The notes under the pieces are model-generated. The model made no database searches, had not been told where the DNA came from, and worked only from the letters and a program-made list of their open reading frames with translations. Shown here piece by piece: positions 1 through 5,650 of a stretch of DNA of 8,393 nt. Origin of the DNA: Candidatus Elarobacter sp. (GTDB lineage Bacteria; Vulcanimicrobiota; Vulcanimicrobiia; Vulcanimicrobiales; Vulcanimicrobiaceae); NCBI GenBank assembly GCA_030150085.1, contig JASLGJ010000069.1, positions 1-8,393 on the forward strand, written 5' to 3'. Positions within the stretch are counted from its first letter, which is position 1; each line of letters starts with the position of its first letter. Made by a program: the position numbers and the translations under genes.

Positions 1-1
1 C

Positions 2-415
2 GTGAGCGAACGCCGTTTGATCAGCCACATCGACCTGCGGGTGCGCGAGCGCGACCGCGGGCTCGCGTTCTACGACGCGCTGCTGGGGGCGTTCGGGTTC
101 GTGCGCGTCACGGCGCCGCCGTTCGGGCCCGACGAGCCGACCTGGCGGCGGCCGCACTGGCAGGCCAACGACGAGTTCTTCGGCTTCGTCGTCGATCCCG
201 AGCTGGTGCCCAATCCGAACCGGCTGGCGTTCCAGGCCTACTCGCCCGCCGAGGTCGACCGCGCGACCGAGATCGCGCGCCGCGCGGGCGCCCGCGACGT
301 CGACGGCCCCTCGGATTACGACGGCTACTACGCATCGTTCTTCGAGGATCCCGACGGCAACCGGCTCGAGATCTGCTTTCTCACCAAGCACCAGGGGCTG
401 ACCGGCGGCGCCTGA
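2..415 (+). CDS. VOC-superfamily (glyoxalase/dioxygenase fold) protein
   Basis: A 137-residue protein of the vicinal oxygen chelate fold. The N-terminal strand SHIDLRV (residues 8-14) with His9, followed by an FYDALLGAFGF helix, and the C-terminal FEDPDGNRLEI block (114-124) with Glu123 are the typical first and last parts of one VOC module. His9 and Glu123 sit where family members bind a divalent metal. The mid-domain strand that often reads H-x-A-F is RLAF here (residues 74-77), so the usual second His is missing. The family includes glyoxalase I, extradiol dioxygenases, epimerases and antibiotic-binding proteins, and nothing here indicates the substrate. The start is a GTG at base 2, directly before SERRLIS. 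No ribosome binding site is visible because the window begins there, so the true start could lie further left. It converges on the S46 peptidase gene and is probably functionally unrelated to it. Confidence 0.85.
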   Translation: MSERRLISHIDLRVRERDRGLAFYDALLGAFGFVRVTAPPFGPDEPTWRRPHWQANDEFFGFVVDPELVPNPNRLAFQAYSPAEVDRATEIARRAGARDVDGPSDYDGYYASFFEDPDGNRLEICFLTKHQGLTGGA

Positions 416-422
416 CCCGAAG

Positions 423-458
423 GGTCGTCCCCCATGCACCGAGCGCCGCGGGACGACC
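423..458. terminator. Possible bidirectional hairpin between convergent genes
   Basis: Between the two convergent stop codons, GGTCGTCCC (423-431) is perfectly complemented by GGGACGACC (450-458), giving a 9-bp stem with an 18-base loop. The position, in the 81-base gap where both genes end, suits a shared terminator. No T-rich tail follows on either strand and the loop is long, so it is not a classical intrinsic terminator. In DNA this GC-rich, a chance stem is possible. Confidence 0.35.
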
Positions 459-496
459 GCGGCACTCCACTCGCGCACCGGCTCGGCGCGCCGTGT

Positions 497-2572
497 TTAC
501 CGCGCCGACGTGATCTCGCTGACCAGCCGGTCCGCGTGGTACACCGTGCTCAGCGCCGCCAGCAGCGCGCGGCTGTCGAGCGAGACCGCGCGGTTGCGGA
601 CCGGGTCGTAGCCGTAGTCGCCGCCGAGCGAGTAGATGTTGCCGTCGAAGATCAGGCCCACGACCTCGCCGCGCGCGTTCACCAGCGGGCTGCCGGAGTT
701 GCCGCCGATGATGTCGCTGGTGGTCGAGACGTTCATCGGCGTGCTCGGGTCGAGCGCCGACTTCGCGGCCAGCCACGAGGGCGGCAGCACGTAGGGGTCC
801 GCGCCGCTGGCGCGCGCGAACAGCCCGCCGACCGTGGTGTACGGCGCGACGACCGTGCCCGCGGTGGTGGTGAAGCCCTTCACCGTGCCGTAGCTGACCC
901 GCGGGCTGAAGGTCGCGTCGGGATCGACGCTGGTGCCGTAGACCGCGAAGCGGGCCCGCGCGATGCGCTCCGCGGCGGCGCGCGTGGGCGCCTCGACGCG
1001 GTCTTCCTCGGCCTTGCGGAGCGCGCGCAGGTCGGGATCGATCGCGCGCGCGTAGGCGATCAGCGGGTCGCTCGAGGCCGCGATCGCGGCGGCCCCGCCG
1101 TCGTAGAGCGCCTTGCGCACCGCGGGATCGCCCAGCTTCGTGCCGCTCACCAGCCGCTGCGCGACCTGGTCGGGCGAGTCGCGCCCGAGCAGCTCGACCA
1201 CGAACGGGTCGTCGGTGCCGAGCGACTCGCGCGCCTTCGACAAGCCGAAGGCCAGCATGCGCCGCTCGAGCTCGGGATAGACCGGCCCCGGCGCGGCGAT
1301 CTGGGCCGCCACCGCGACCAGGGCCTGGTCGGTGTACTCCGGCAGCCGGCTGCCGTTGGGCTTGGCGCGCTCCTGCGCGGCGCGCACCAGGGTCAGCGCG
1401 TCGCCCAGCAGCCCGCCCCGGAAGGCGCGCAGCCGGACCACGTTCTGGCCCGGCGCGAGCGCCAGCCGCACGGCTTGGAGGCGCGCGAGCTCGTCCCACG
1501 CGCCGGCGTCGGCGCGCAGCGCGGGACGGGCCGCGACCTGCGCCCGCAGCGCGCGCTCCTGCGCCAGCTTGGCGCCGAAGAAGGCCGGGTCGACCAGCGC
1601 CAGCCGCTGCCCGGTCGCGACCTTGTAGCCGTTCTCCAGGTAGAACAGCGTCTCGTGCGCCTCGCGCTGCTGCGCCGGGCCTTCGCGCGAGTACTCCTCG
1701 AGGATGCCGCGCAGCTCGGCGCTCTGCGCGCGCCGCGCCGGCAGGTCGTAGTCGCGCAGGTACGCCAGCTGCGCGGTGGTCAGCTCGCGCGCCGTGCTGC
1801 CGGGATTGCCGGCGGTGAAGACCAGCTCGCCGGCCCGCGAGCCGTTCGCGCTCCAGCGCAGGTAGTCGGGCGTGACCGCCGGCTTGCCGTTCTCGTACGC
1901 CCGCACCAGGCTCACGTCGTAGTCGAAGCGCGGGAAGTTGAAGTTGTCGGGATCGCCGCCGAACTGCGCGACCGAGAACTCCGGCACGAACGCCAGCCGC
2001 ACGTCGGTGTAGCGCTTGTAGCGGTAGAGGTCGTACACCCCGCCGTGGTAGAGCGAGACGACGTCGCAGCGGACGGCCCGGCCGCCCCCGCACGACTGCT
2101 GCGCGCGGGCCTCGGCGGCGTGCAGCGCGGCGTTGGCCGCGGCGCCCGTCTTGCCCGCGGTGGCGGCCCGGATCGTGCGGGTGATGTCGTCGATGCGCAC
2201 GAGCTGGTCGAGCTCGAAGGCCGGGCAAGCCCGCTCGTCCTCGGCCCGCTTGGCGAGGAAGCCGTCGTCGACGAGGCTCTGCTGGGGCGTCGAGAGCTGC
2301 TGCGCGCAGTCGACCACGCAGTGGTGGTTGGTCATCACCAGCCCCTGGGGCGAGACGAACGAGGCCGAGCAGCCGCCCGCGATGCGCAGCGACGAGCGCT
2401 GCAGGTGCCCCAGGAACGCGCTCGAGGGGCGGAAGCCGTACGCCTTGGCGACCTTGGCCGAGGGGAAGTTGTCGAACGTCCACATCCCCTCGTCGGCCGA
2501 CGCCGCGCCTGGGGAGAACGATGCGAGGACGAGCGCGGCGAGCGCGAGGACGAGCGAGCGGGTCGAGCGCAA
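497..2572 (-). CDS. Secreted S46-family serine dipeptidyl-peptidase, DPP7-like
   Basis: A 691-residue exported serine peptidase of family S46 (DPP7/DPP11 type), which removes dipeptides from peptide N-termini. The mature protein opens with EGMWTFDNFP, the typical S46 start. The catalytic triad is readable: His84 in TNHHC, Asp219 in FNFPRFDYD and Ser626 in GGNSGSP. Gly644, 18 residues after the serine in IFDGN, matches Gly673 of DPP7 (hydrophobic P1) rather than the Arg673 of DPP11 (acidic P1). The length matches the family's ~700 residues. The signal peptide has an Arg-rich start, a LVLALAALVLASF core and an ASA cleavage site near residue 26. All six cysteines (68, 85, 89, 116, 161, 169) lie in the N-terminal quarter, which suggests disulfides in an exported protein. 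I chose the TTG start at 2572 because GGAAGG lies 8 bases before it; an in-frame GTG at 2605 would add 11 residues but has no ribosome binding site. A role in peptide nutrition is inferred. Confidence 0.93.
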   Translation of the reverse strand: MRSTRSLVLALAALVLASFSPGAASADEGMWTFDNFPSAKVAKAYGFRPSSAFLGHLQRSSLRIAGGCSASFVSPQGLVMTNHHCVVDCAQQLSTPQQSLVDDGFLAKRAEDERACPAFELDQLVRIDDITRTIRAATAGKTGAAANAALHAAEARAQQSCGGGRAVRCDVVSLYHGGVYDLYRYKRYTDVRLAFVPEFSVAQFGGDPDNFNFPRFDYDVSLVRAYENGKPAVTPDYLRWSANGSRAGELVFTAGNPGSTARELTTAQLAYLRDYDLPARRAQSAELRGILEEYSREGPAQQREAHETLFYLENGYKVATGQRLALVDPAFFGAKLAQERALRAQVAARPALRADAGAWDELARLQAVRLALAPGQNVVRLRAFRGGLLGDALTLVRAAQERAKPNGSRLPEYTDQALVAVAAQIAAPGPVYPELERRMLAFGLSKARESLGTDDPFVVELLGRDSPDQVAQRLVSGTKLGDPAVRKALYDGGAAAIAASSDPLIAYARAIDPDLRALRKAEEDRVEAPTRAAAERIARARFAVYGTSVDPDATFSPRVSYGTVKGFTTTAGTVVAPYTTVGGLFARASGADPYVLPPSWLAAKSALDPSTPMNVSTTSDIIGGNSGSPLVNARGEVVGLIFDGNIYSLGGDYGYDPVRNRAVSLDSRALLAALSTVYHADRLVSEITSAR

Positions 2573-2580
2573 GACGTGTG

Positions 2581-2586
2581 CCTTCC
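2581..2586 (-). promoter_or_regulatory. Ribosome binding site that decides the S46 peptidase start
   Basis: On the minus strand GGAAGG is followed by an 8-base spacer (CACACGTC) and then TTG at 2572-2570. The upstream in-frame GTG (2605-2603) has no purine-rich site before it. This favours the TTG start and the shorter signal-peptide n-region. Confidence 0.6.
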
Positions 2587-2659
2587 GGAGAGCGCGGAAT
2601 ACCACGCGCGCTCTACCGTGTTCGGCAGCATCGCCCCTGCGGCAAACCGCGCGGAGGGC

Positions 2660-2890
2660 CTAGGGCTTCGCTTCCCCCTCGGAGTCGGCGGCGGGAGGCG
2701 GCTCGGGGATCGTCTCGCGCACGCCCAGCATGCGGTCCAGCAGGGCGTCCAGGCCGGGCGTCTTGCGGCGGTCGTGGGTGCGCCGTTCGCCCGTCTCGGG
2801 GTCGATGTGCACGTAGCTGCGGCGCGGGCCGCGGCGGCGGTCGAAGGCCGGTGGGCCGCTCGAGGCGGACCCGCTCTCCTCGTTGTCCAT
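2660..2890 (-). CDS. Small D-R-R motif protein B (unknown function)
   Basis: A 76-residue protein of no family I recognise. It has an acidic, Ser-rich N-terminus (1-11), a basic core, and an acidic, Pro-rich C-terminus. The core holds GPPAFDRRRGPRR (12-24), then ERRTHDRRK, then PGLDALLDRMLG, which could form a short amphipathic helix. No signal peptide, membrane segment or cysteine is present. The same order of blocks recurs in the protein encoded just upstream (2901-3125), so the pair arose by tandem duplication. The ATG at 2890 is preceded by AAGGAG six bases away, and that site overlaps the stop codon of the upstream paralogue. A strong ribosome site, the conserved paralogue and preserved frame argue that it is a real gene. 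Mostly disordered structure with a regulatory or binding role is inference only. Confidence 0.75.
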   Translation of the reverse strand: MDNEESGSASSGPPAFDRRRGPRRSYVHIDPETGERRTHDRRKTPGLDALLDRMLGVRETIPEPPPAADSEGEAKP

Positions 2891-2896
2891 GCGTAG

Positions 2897-2902
2897 CTCC
2901 TT
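2897..2902 (-). promoter_or_regulatory. Ribosome binding site overlapping the upstream stop codon
   Basis: The minus strand reads TAAGGAGCTACGCATG. The TAA ends the 74-residue gene, AAGGAG shares two bases with that stop, and the ATG of the 76-residue gene follows six bases later. This layout implies translational coupling of the two paralogues, so that ribosomes finishing the first can reinitiate on the second. Confidence 0.7.
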
Positions 2903-3125
2903 AGTCCAACTCAGCCGAACTCATGCTTGCCTCGTGCTCCGTACGGCTCGACGCTCCGAAGACCGCCCCGAACAGCGCCGCCAGCCCCGGGCGGCGCTTG
3001 CGGCGGTCGCTCCGGCGGCGGTCGAAGTCCACCGCTCCGCCCGGGTCGACCCGGCGCGGCCCCTTGCGGCGGTCGTGCGCCGGCGGACCCTCGTCCGCCC
3101 GGCGCTCCCCTTGCGCGTACTCCAT
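2901..3125 (-). CDS. Small D-R-R motif protein A (unknown function)
   Basis: A 74-residue protein paralogous to the one at 2660-2890. GPPAHDRRKGPRR (13-25) differs from the partner's GPPAFDRRRGPRR at two of thirteen positions. After a DP-containing spacer come FDRRRSDRRK and PGLAALFGAVFG, matching the partner's HDRRK and PGLDALLDRMLG blocks. The ends are unrelated: here the N-terminus is EYAQGERRADE and the C-terminus SSRTEHEASMSSAELD. No membrane segment, signal peptide or cysteine is visible. It starts at ATG 3125, 73 bases after the SEDS gene ends, with no good ribosome site directly before it. It could be co-transcribed with the wall-synthesis genes or have its own promoter. The function is unknown, and I know of no named family with this arrangement. 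Confidence 0.72.
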   Translation of the reverse strand: MEYAQGERRADEGPPAHDRRKGPRRVDPGGAVDFDRRRSDRRKRRPGLAALFGAVFGASSRTEHEASMSSAELD

Positions 3126-3142
3126 CCCAGGATCATCGGCCG

Positions 3143-3173
3143 GCGGGCGGCGGAAATGAAGCCGCTTGCCCGC
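3143..3173. other. Imperfect GC-rich hairpin after the SEDS gene
   Basis: GCGGGC (3143-3148) pairs with GCCCGC (3168-3173). After a small internal loop, GCGG (3150-3153) pairs with CCGC (3162-3165), leaving the loop AAATGAAG. It lies between the stop of the SEDS gene and the start of small protein A, 18 bases before that start on the minus strand. No T-tract follows. It could attenuate transcription or hide the weak translation start of protein A, or be a by-product of base composition. Confidence 0.25.
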
Positions 3174-3198
3174 TCTCGGCGTTGGGCCGAAAGTCGCT

Positions 3199-4449
3199 TC
3201 AGCGCCGGGCGGTGCGCCGCTCGCTCGAGATCGCCCACACCAGCGCGACCAGCAGGAAGTTCGTCACCAGCGAGCTGCCGCCGTACGAGACGAACGGCAG
3301 GGTGATCCCGGTCAGCGGGAAGAGCCGCAGCACGCCCCCCACGATGATGACGATCTGGAACCCGAACACCGCCGCCAGGCCGGTCGCGAGCAGCTTGGCG
3401 TAGAGGTCGGGCTGGCGCCCCGCGACCCGGAACGCCCGCAGCACCACGGCCAGGAACACCAGCAGCAGCGCGATCGCCCCGATCGCTCCCCACTCCTCGC
3501 CGAAGGCGGCGTACACGTAGTCGGTCGCCACGTCGGGGATGTAGTCCGGCCGGCCGTGCCCGTAGCCGGTCCCGAACAGGCCCCCGTTGGCCAGCGAGAA
3601 GAGCGACTGCACGGCCTGGTAGCCCGCGCCCAGCGGGTCCTTGAAGGGATCTTTCCAGACCGCGATCCGGCGCTCGACGTAGGTGTAGTGGTTGGCCGCC
3701 CACCAGGCCGCCAGCACGAAGATGCCGGTCGCCCCGGCGACCAGGTCGATCCGCCGGGTCGCCACGTAGAGCATCGCCACGAAGGTCGCCAGCAGCAGCG
3801 CCGCCATGCCCAGGTCGCGCTCGAAGACCAGGATCGCCATCGAGACGCCCCAGCCCAGGAACAGCGGCCCCAGGTACTTGGCGTTGGCCCGCAGCGACCA
3901 GGGCTTGGTGCGCGCGATGACGTCGGCCGTGTCGGCCAGGTAGGCCGCCATGAACAGCACCACCAGCAGCTTGATGACCTCGACCGGCTCGAACTGCACC
4001 GGCCCCAGGCGAATCCACAGCCGCGCCCCGTTCACCTCCTGGCCGAACAGGGCCAGCGCCACGAACAGCCCGATCGCGGCCAGGATCCAGATGTACTTGT
4101 AGGCTGCGAGCACCCGGAAGCGGTCGAAGGCCGGCCCGGCCGCGACCGCCAGCAGCAGCGAGAAGGCCAGCCAGACGACCTGCTTGTGGGCCAGGTCGGG
4201 CTGCAGCCGGGCCACGATCGCCAGGCCGATCGCGGAGAGCACGATCGCCAGCGCGGGCAGGGTGTCGTCGCGGGTCACGCTCGCCGGGCGCAGGGCGGGC
4301 CAGGCCAGCGCGAGCGCGCCCAGCACGTAGGGCAGCCAGGCCGGGAGCAGCGCCTGGGGCGGCGCCAGGCGCAGGGTGAGGGCCGTCAGGGCGAGCGCCA
4401 GCACCATCGGCGCGCAGGCCTTGGCGCGGATCAGGACGGCGTCGTTCAC
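3199..4449 (-). CDS. SEDS-family peptidoglycan glycosyltransferase (FtsW/RodA)
   Basis: A 416-residue polytopic membrane protein of the FtsW/RodA/SpoVE family, which polymerises lipid II into glycan strands together with a class B PBP. It shows about ten hydrophobic segments and the family motifs: EVNGARLWIRLG (138-149), FERDLGMA (209-216), the large extracytoplasmic loop with WKDPFKD (265-271) containing the essential Asp267, GGLFGTGYGHGRPDYIP, TDYVYAAFGEEWG, and LPFVSYGGSS near the C-terminus. The usual FQPSE signature is FEPVE here (153-157). FtsW and RodA cannot be separated from motifs alone; position after fhaA, fhaB and a PP2C gene favours the actinobacterial RodA-type locus. The GTG start at 4449 overlaps the PP2C stop as GTGA; an in-frame extension to 4527 would run deep into the PP2C gene and is rejected. 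No PBP gene follows it. Confidence 0.93.
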   Translation of the reverse strand: MNDAVLIRAKACAPMVLALALTALTLRLAPPQALLPAWLPYVLGALALAWPALRPASVTRDDTLPALAIVLSAIGLAIVARLQPDLAHKQVVWLAFSLLLAVAAGPAFDRFRVLAAYKYIWILAAIGLFVALALFGQEVNGARLWIRLGPVQFEPVEVIKLLVVLFMAAYLADTADVIARTKPWSLRANAKYLGPLFLGWGVSMAILVFERDLGMAALLLATFVAMLYVATRRIDLVAGATGIFVLAAWWAANHYTYVERRIAVWKDPFKDPLGAGYQAVQSLFSLANGGLFGTGYGHGRPDYIPDVATDYVYAAFGEEWGAIGAIALLLVFLAVVLRAFRVAGRQPDLYAKLLATGLAAVFGFQIVIIVGGVLRLFPLTGITLPFVSYGGSSLVTNFLLVALVWAISSERRTARR

Positions 4450-5243
4450 GCCGGGGCGAACATCGCGTGCAGGATGAAGATCGCGACGATGGTGGCCGCG
4501 ATCATCGCCGCCAGGCAGATCGCGCACTCGCGCACCGGCGGGCGCCGGCCGCGGCCCTCGCTGGGGAAGTCGGTCAGGGCCCGGCCGACGATCACCGTTC
4601 CGGCCCCGTCACCGCGGATGCCGGCGATGGCCAGCAGCTTGGCGGTCACGTCCTCGGAGGTCGCGCAGCCCTGCAGGGCCTCGGCGATCTCGTCGGGATC
4701 GAGCAGCTCGTGCAGCGCGCCGCTGGAGAGCACGAGCGCGTCGCCGCTCATCAGGCGCAGGTGCTCCAGCGACGGCTCGAGGGTCGGCTGGGTGCCGAGC
4801 ACGCGGGTCAGCAGGCGCACCCCGTCGGAGAGCGTGTCGTCGACGGTCAGCGCGGCCAGCGTGCCCTCGCGGCCCAGGTAGGCCCGCGTCGCGCCGACGT
4901 GGCCCACGAAGGCGTGGTCGCCCACGATCAGGGCGGCGGTCAGCGAGGTGCCCGAGGCGACGTGGTCGTCGGTGCTGCCGGAGTGGGCGTAGACCCGCGC
5001 GTTGGCGGCGCTGAAGGCCGCGGCCAGGGCGCTGCGCGGGTCGCGCCGCTCGCTGCGCACGCGCCGCTTGAGGCTGTCGCGCACGGCTTGCGCGGCGACC
5101 TCGGGAGCCGAGCGCTCGCGCACCCGGCCGAAGCCGTGGGCGACCGCCAGCAGGACGATTCCCGGCGCCACGATCTCGGCGACGTAGGCTTCGTCACCGC
5201 CGCGTTGCGGAACGCCGGGCCGCGACCCGACCGCTATCTCCAT
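4446..5243 (-). CDS. Membrane-anchored PP2C-fold protein, probable pseudophosphatase
   Basis: A 265-residue protein with the layout of a PstP/PrpC Ser/Thr phosphatase, in the locus where PstP lies in Actinobacteria. Fold landmarks remain: RGGDEAYV (14-21), LLAVAHGFG (31-39), SGTSLTAALIVGD (98-109), VGATRAYL (116-123), LTVDD, RVLGTQP, GDALVLSSGAL (167-177) and GAGTVIV (213-219). The metal-binding residues are largely gone: the Asp of D-G-M/H-G is His36, that of S-D-G-L is Ser174, and the D-N before the last strand is Gly213-Ala214. The Asp of G-D-S-R is Ala118, and the acidic pair in the first motif is D-E instead of E-D. Residues 240-260 form one C-terminal membrane helix, leaving only a short extracytoplasmic tail, unlike PstP's outer domain. 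ATG 5243 has GGAG upstream and overlaps fhaB by 10 bases. A binding or scaffolding role is inferred. Confidence 0.85.
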   Translation of the reverse strand: MEIAVGSRPGVPQRGGDEAYVAEIVAPGIVLLAVAHGFGRVRERSAPEVAAQAVRDSLKRRVRSERRDPRSALAAAFSAANARVYAHSGSTDDHVASGTSLTAALIVGDHAFVGHVGATRAYLGREGTLAALTVDDTLSDGVRLLTRVLGTQPTLEPSLEHLRLMSGDALVLSSGALHELLDPDEIAEALQGCATSEDVTAKLLAIAGIRGDGAGTVIVGRALTDFPSEGRGRRPPVRECAICLAAMIAATIVAIFILHAMFAPA

Positions 5244-5650
5244 GCTCCGACTCCTCGGAAGACGAGCGCTGCCGCTCCCACGCCGACCTCTTCGTCGGGC
5301 TCCAGCCGCCGCGGCGCGGTGACGGCCTGCCCGTCCACCGTGGTCCCGTTGCGGCTGCCCAAGTCTTCGACGTACACACCATCATCCCGCATTTCGATCC
5401 GCGCGTGCAAGCGGCTCACGCTGGGGTCGTCGAGCTTGAGGTCCGCGCTCGGCGAGCGCCCGACGAGGATGCGCCGCCCGAAGCGCAGGGTCTTGATCGT
5501 GCCGGCGTGCGCGACGGTCAGCTCGATCCCGGTCGGGATCGCGGCGTCGATCGTGCGCCGGGGCGGCGCGCCGCGCCGGTCGCGCACCAGCGCGACGTAG
5601 GCCACCAGCGCGCACGACAGGCCCAGCGTCGCCAGGCGCGGGTCGGTCAC
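5234..5650 (-). CDS. Membrane-anchored FHA-domain protein (FhaB/FipA-like)
   Basis: A 138-residue protein with one N-terminal membrane helix (residues 7-22), a short basic linker (RDRRGAPPRR), and a C-terminal FHA domain (about 42-133). FHA domains bind phosphothreonine peptides. The binding residues are all present: Gly64-Arg65 in VGRSPSADL, Ser79 and His82 in SVSRLHARI, and Asn101-Gly102 in DLGSRNGTTVDG. Helix plus FHA, the position after a DUF3662/FHA gene, and a following PP2C-RodA pair match FhaB (FipA) of Actinobacteria, a cell-division and wall-synthesis adaptor phosphorylated by Ser/Thr kinases. The GTG start at 5650 overlaps the upstream stop as GTGA, with AAGGTGG before it. The 3' end overlaps the PP2C gene by 10 bases. 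Confidence 0.9.
   Translation of the reverse strand: MTDPRLATLGLSCALVAYVALVRDRRGAPPRRTIDAAIPTGIELTVAHAGTIKTLRFGRRILVGRSPSADLKLDDPSVSRLHARIEMRDDGVYVEDLGSRNGTTVDGQAVTAPRRLEPDEEVGVGAAALVFRGVGAWR

Noticed and set aside
485..492. GGCGCGCC palindrome before the S46 stop codon
   Set aside because: An eight-base GC palindrome is common in DNA of this composition; no partner sites or context suggest a binding site.
381..2483. Second minus-strand frame overlapping the S46 gene
   Set aside because: Alternative-frame shadow of the peptidase, arginine- and alanine-rich, with no domain; it also runs through the intergenic hairpin into the convergent VOC gene.
2573..2659. Promoter or terminator between small protein B and the S46 peptidase
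   Set aside because: A TTGCCG hexamer is present on the minus strand, but no -10 lies at 16-19 bases, and the only stem (GCGG/CCGC) is four pairs long. The peptidase may have its own promoter, but I cannot place it.
434..2896. Very long plus-strand open frame opposite the S46 peptidase and small protein B
   Set aside because: Its product is a run of R, A, G, Q, V and H with no recognisable domain, while the minus strand encodes a full S46 peptidase with triad and signal peptide. Long antisense frames are expected at this GC content.
2921..4018. Minus-strand frame covering the SEDS 3' half and small protein A
   Set aside because: Out of frame with the SEDS motifs and lacking any recognisable domain; the real frames of both genes have coherent start and stop signals.
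4450..4527. In-frame 26-residue N-terminal extension of the SEDS protein
   Set aside because: It would lie wholly inside the PP2C gene and place a charged, His-rich tail before the first membrane helix; the GTGA overlap start at 4449 is far more plausible.
3166..4881. Long plus-strand open frame opposite the SEDS and PP2C genes
   Set aside because: Low-complexity composition rich in H, Q, R and G, spanning two real minus-strand genes and their junction; a mirror of codon bias, not a gene.
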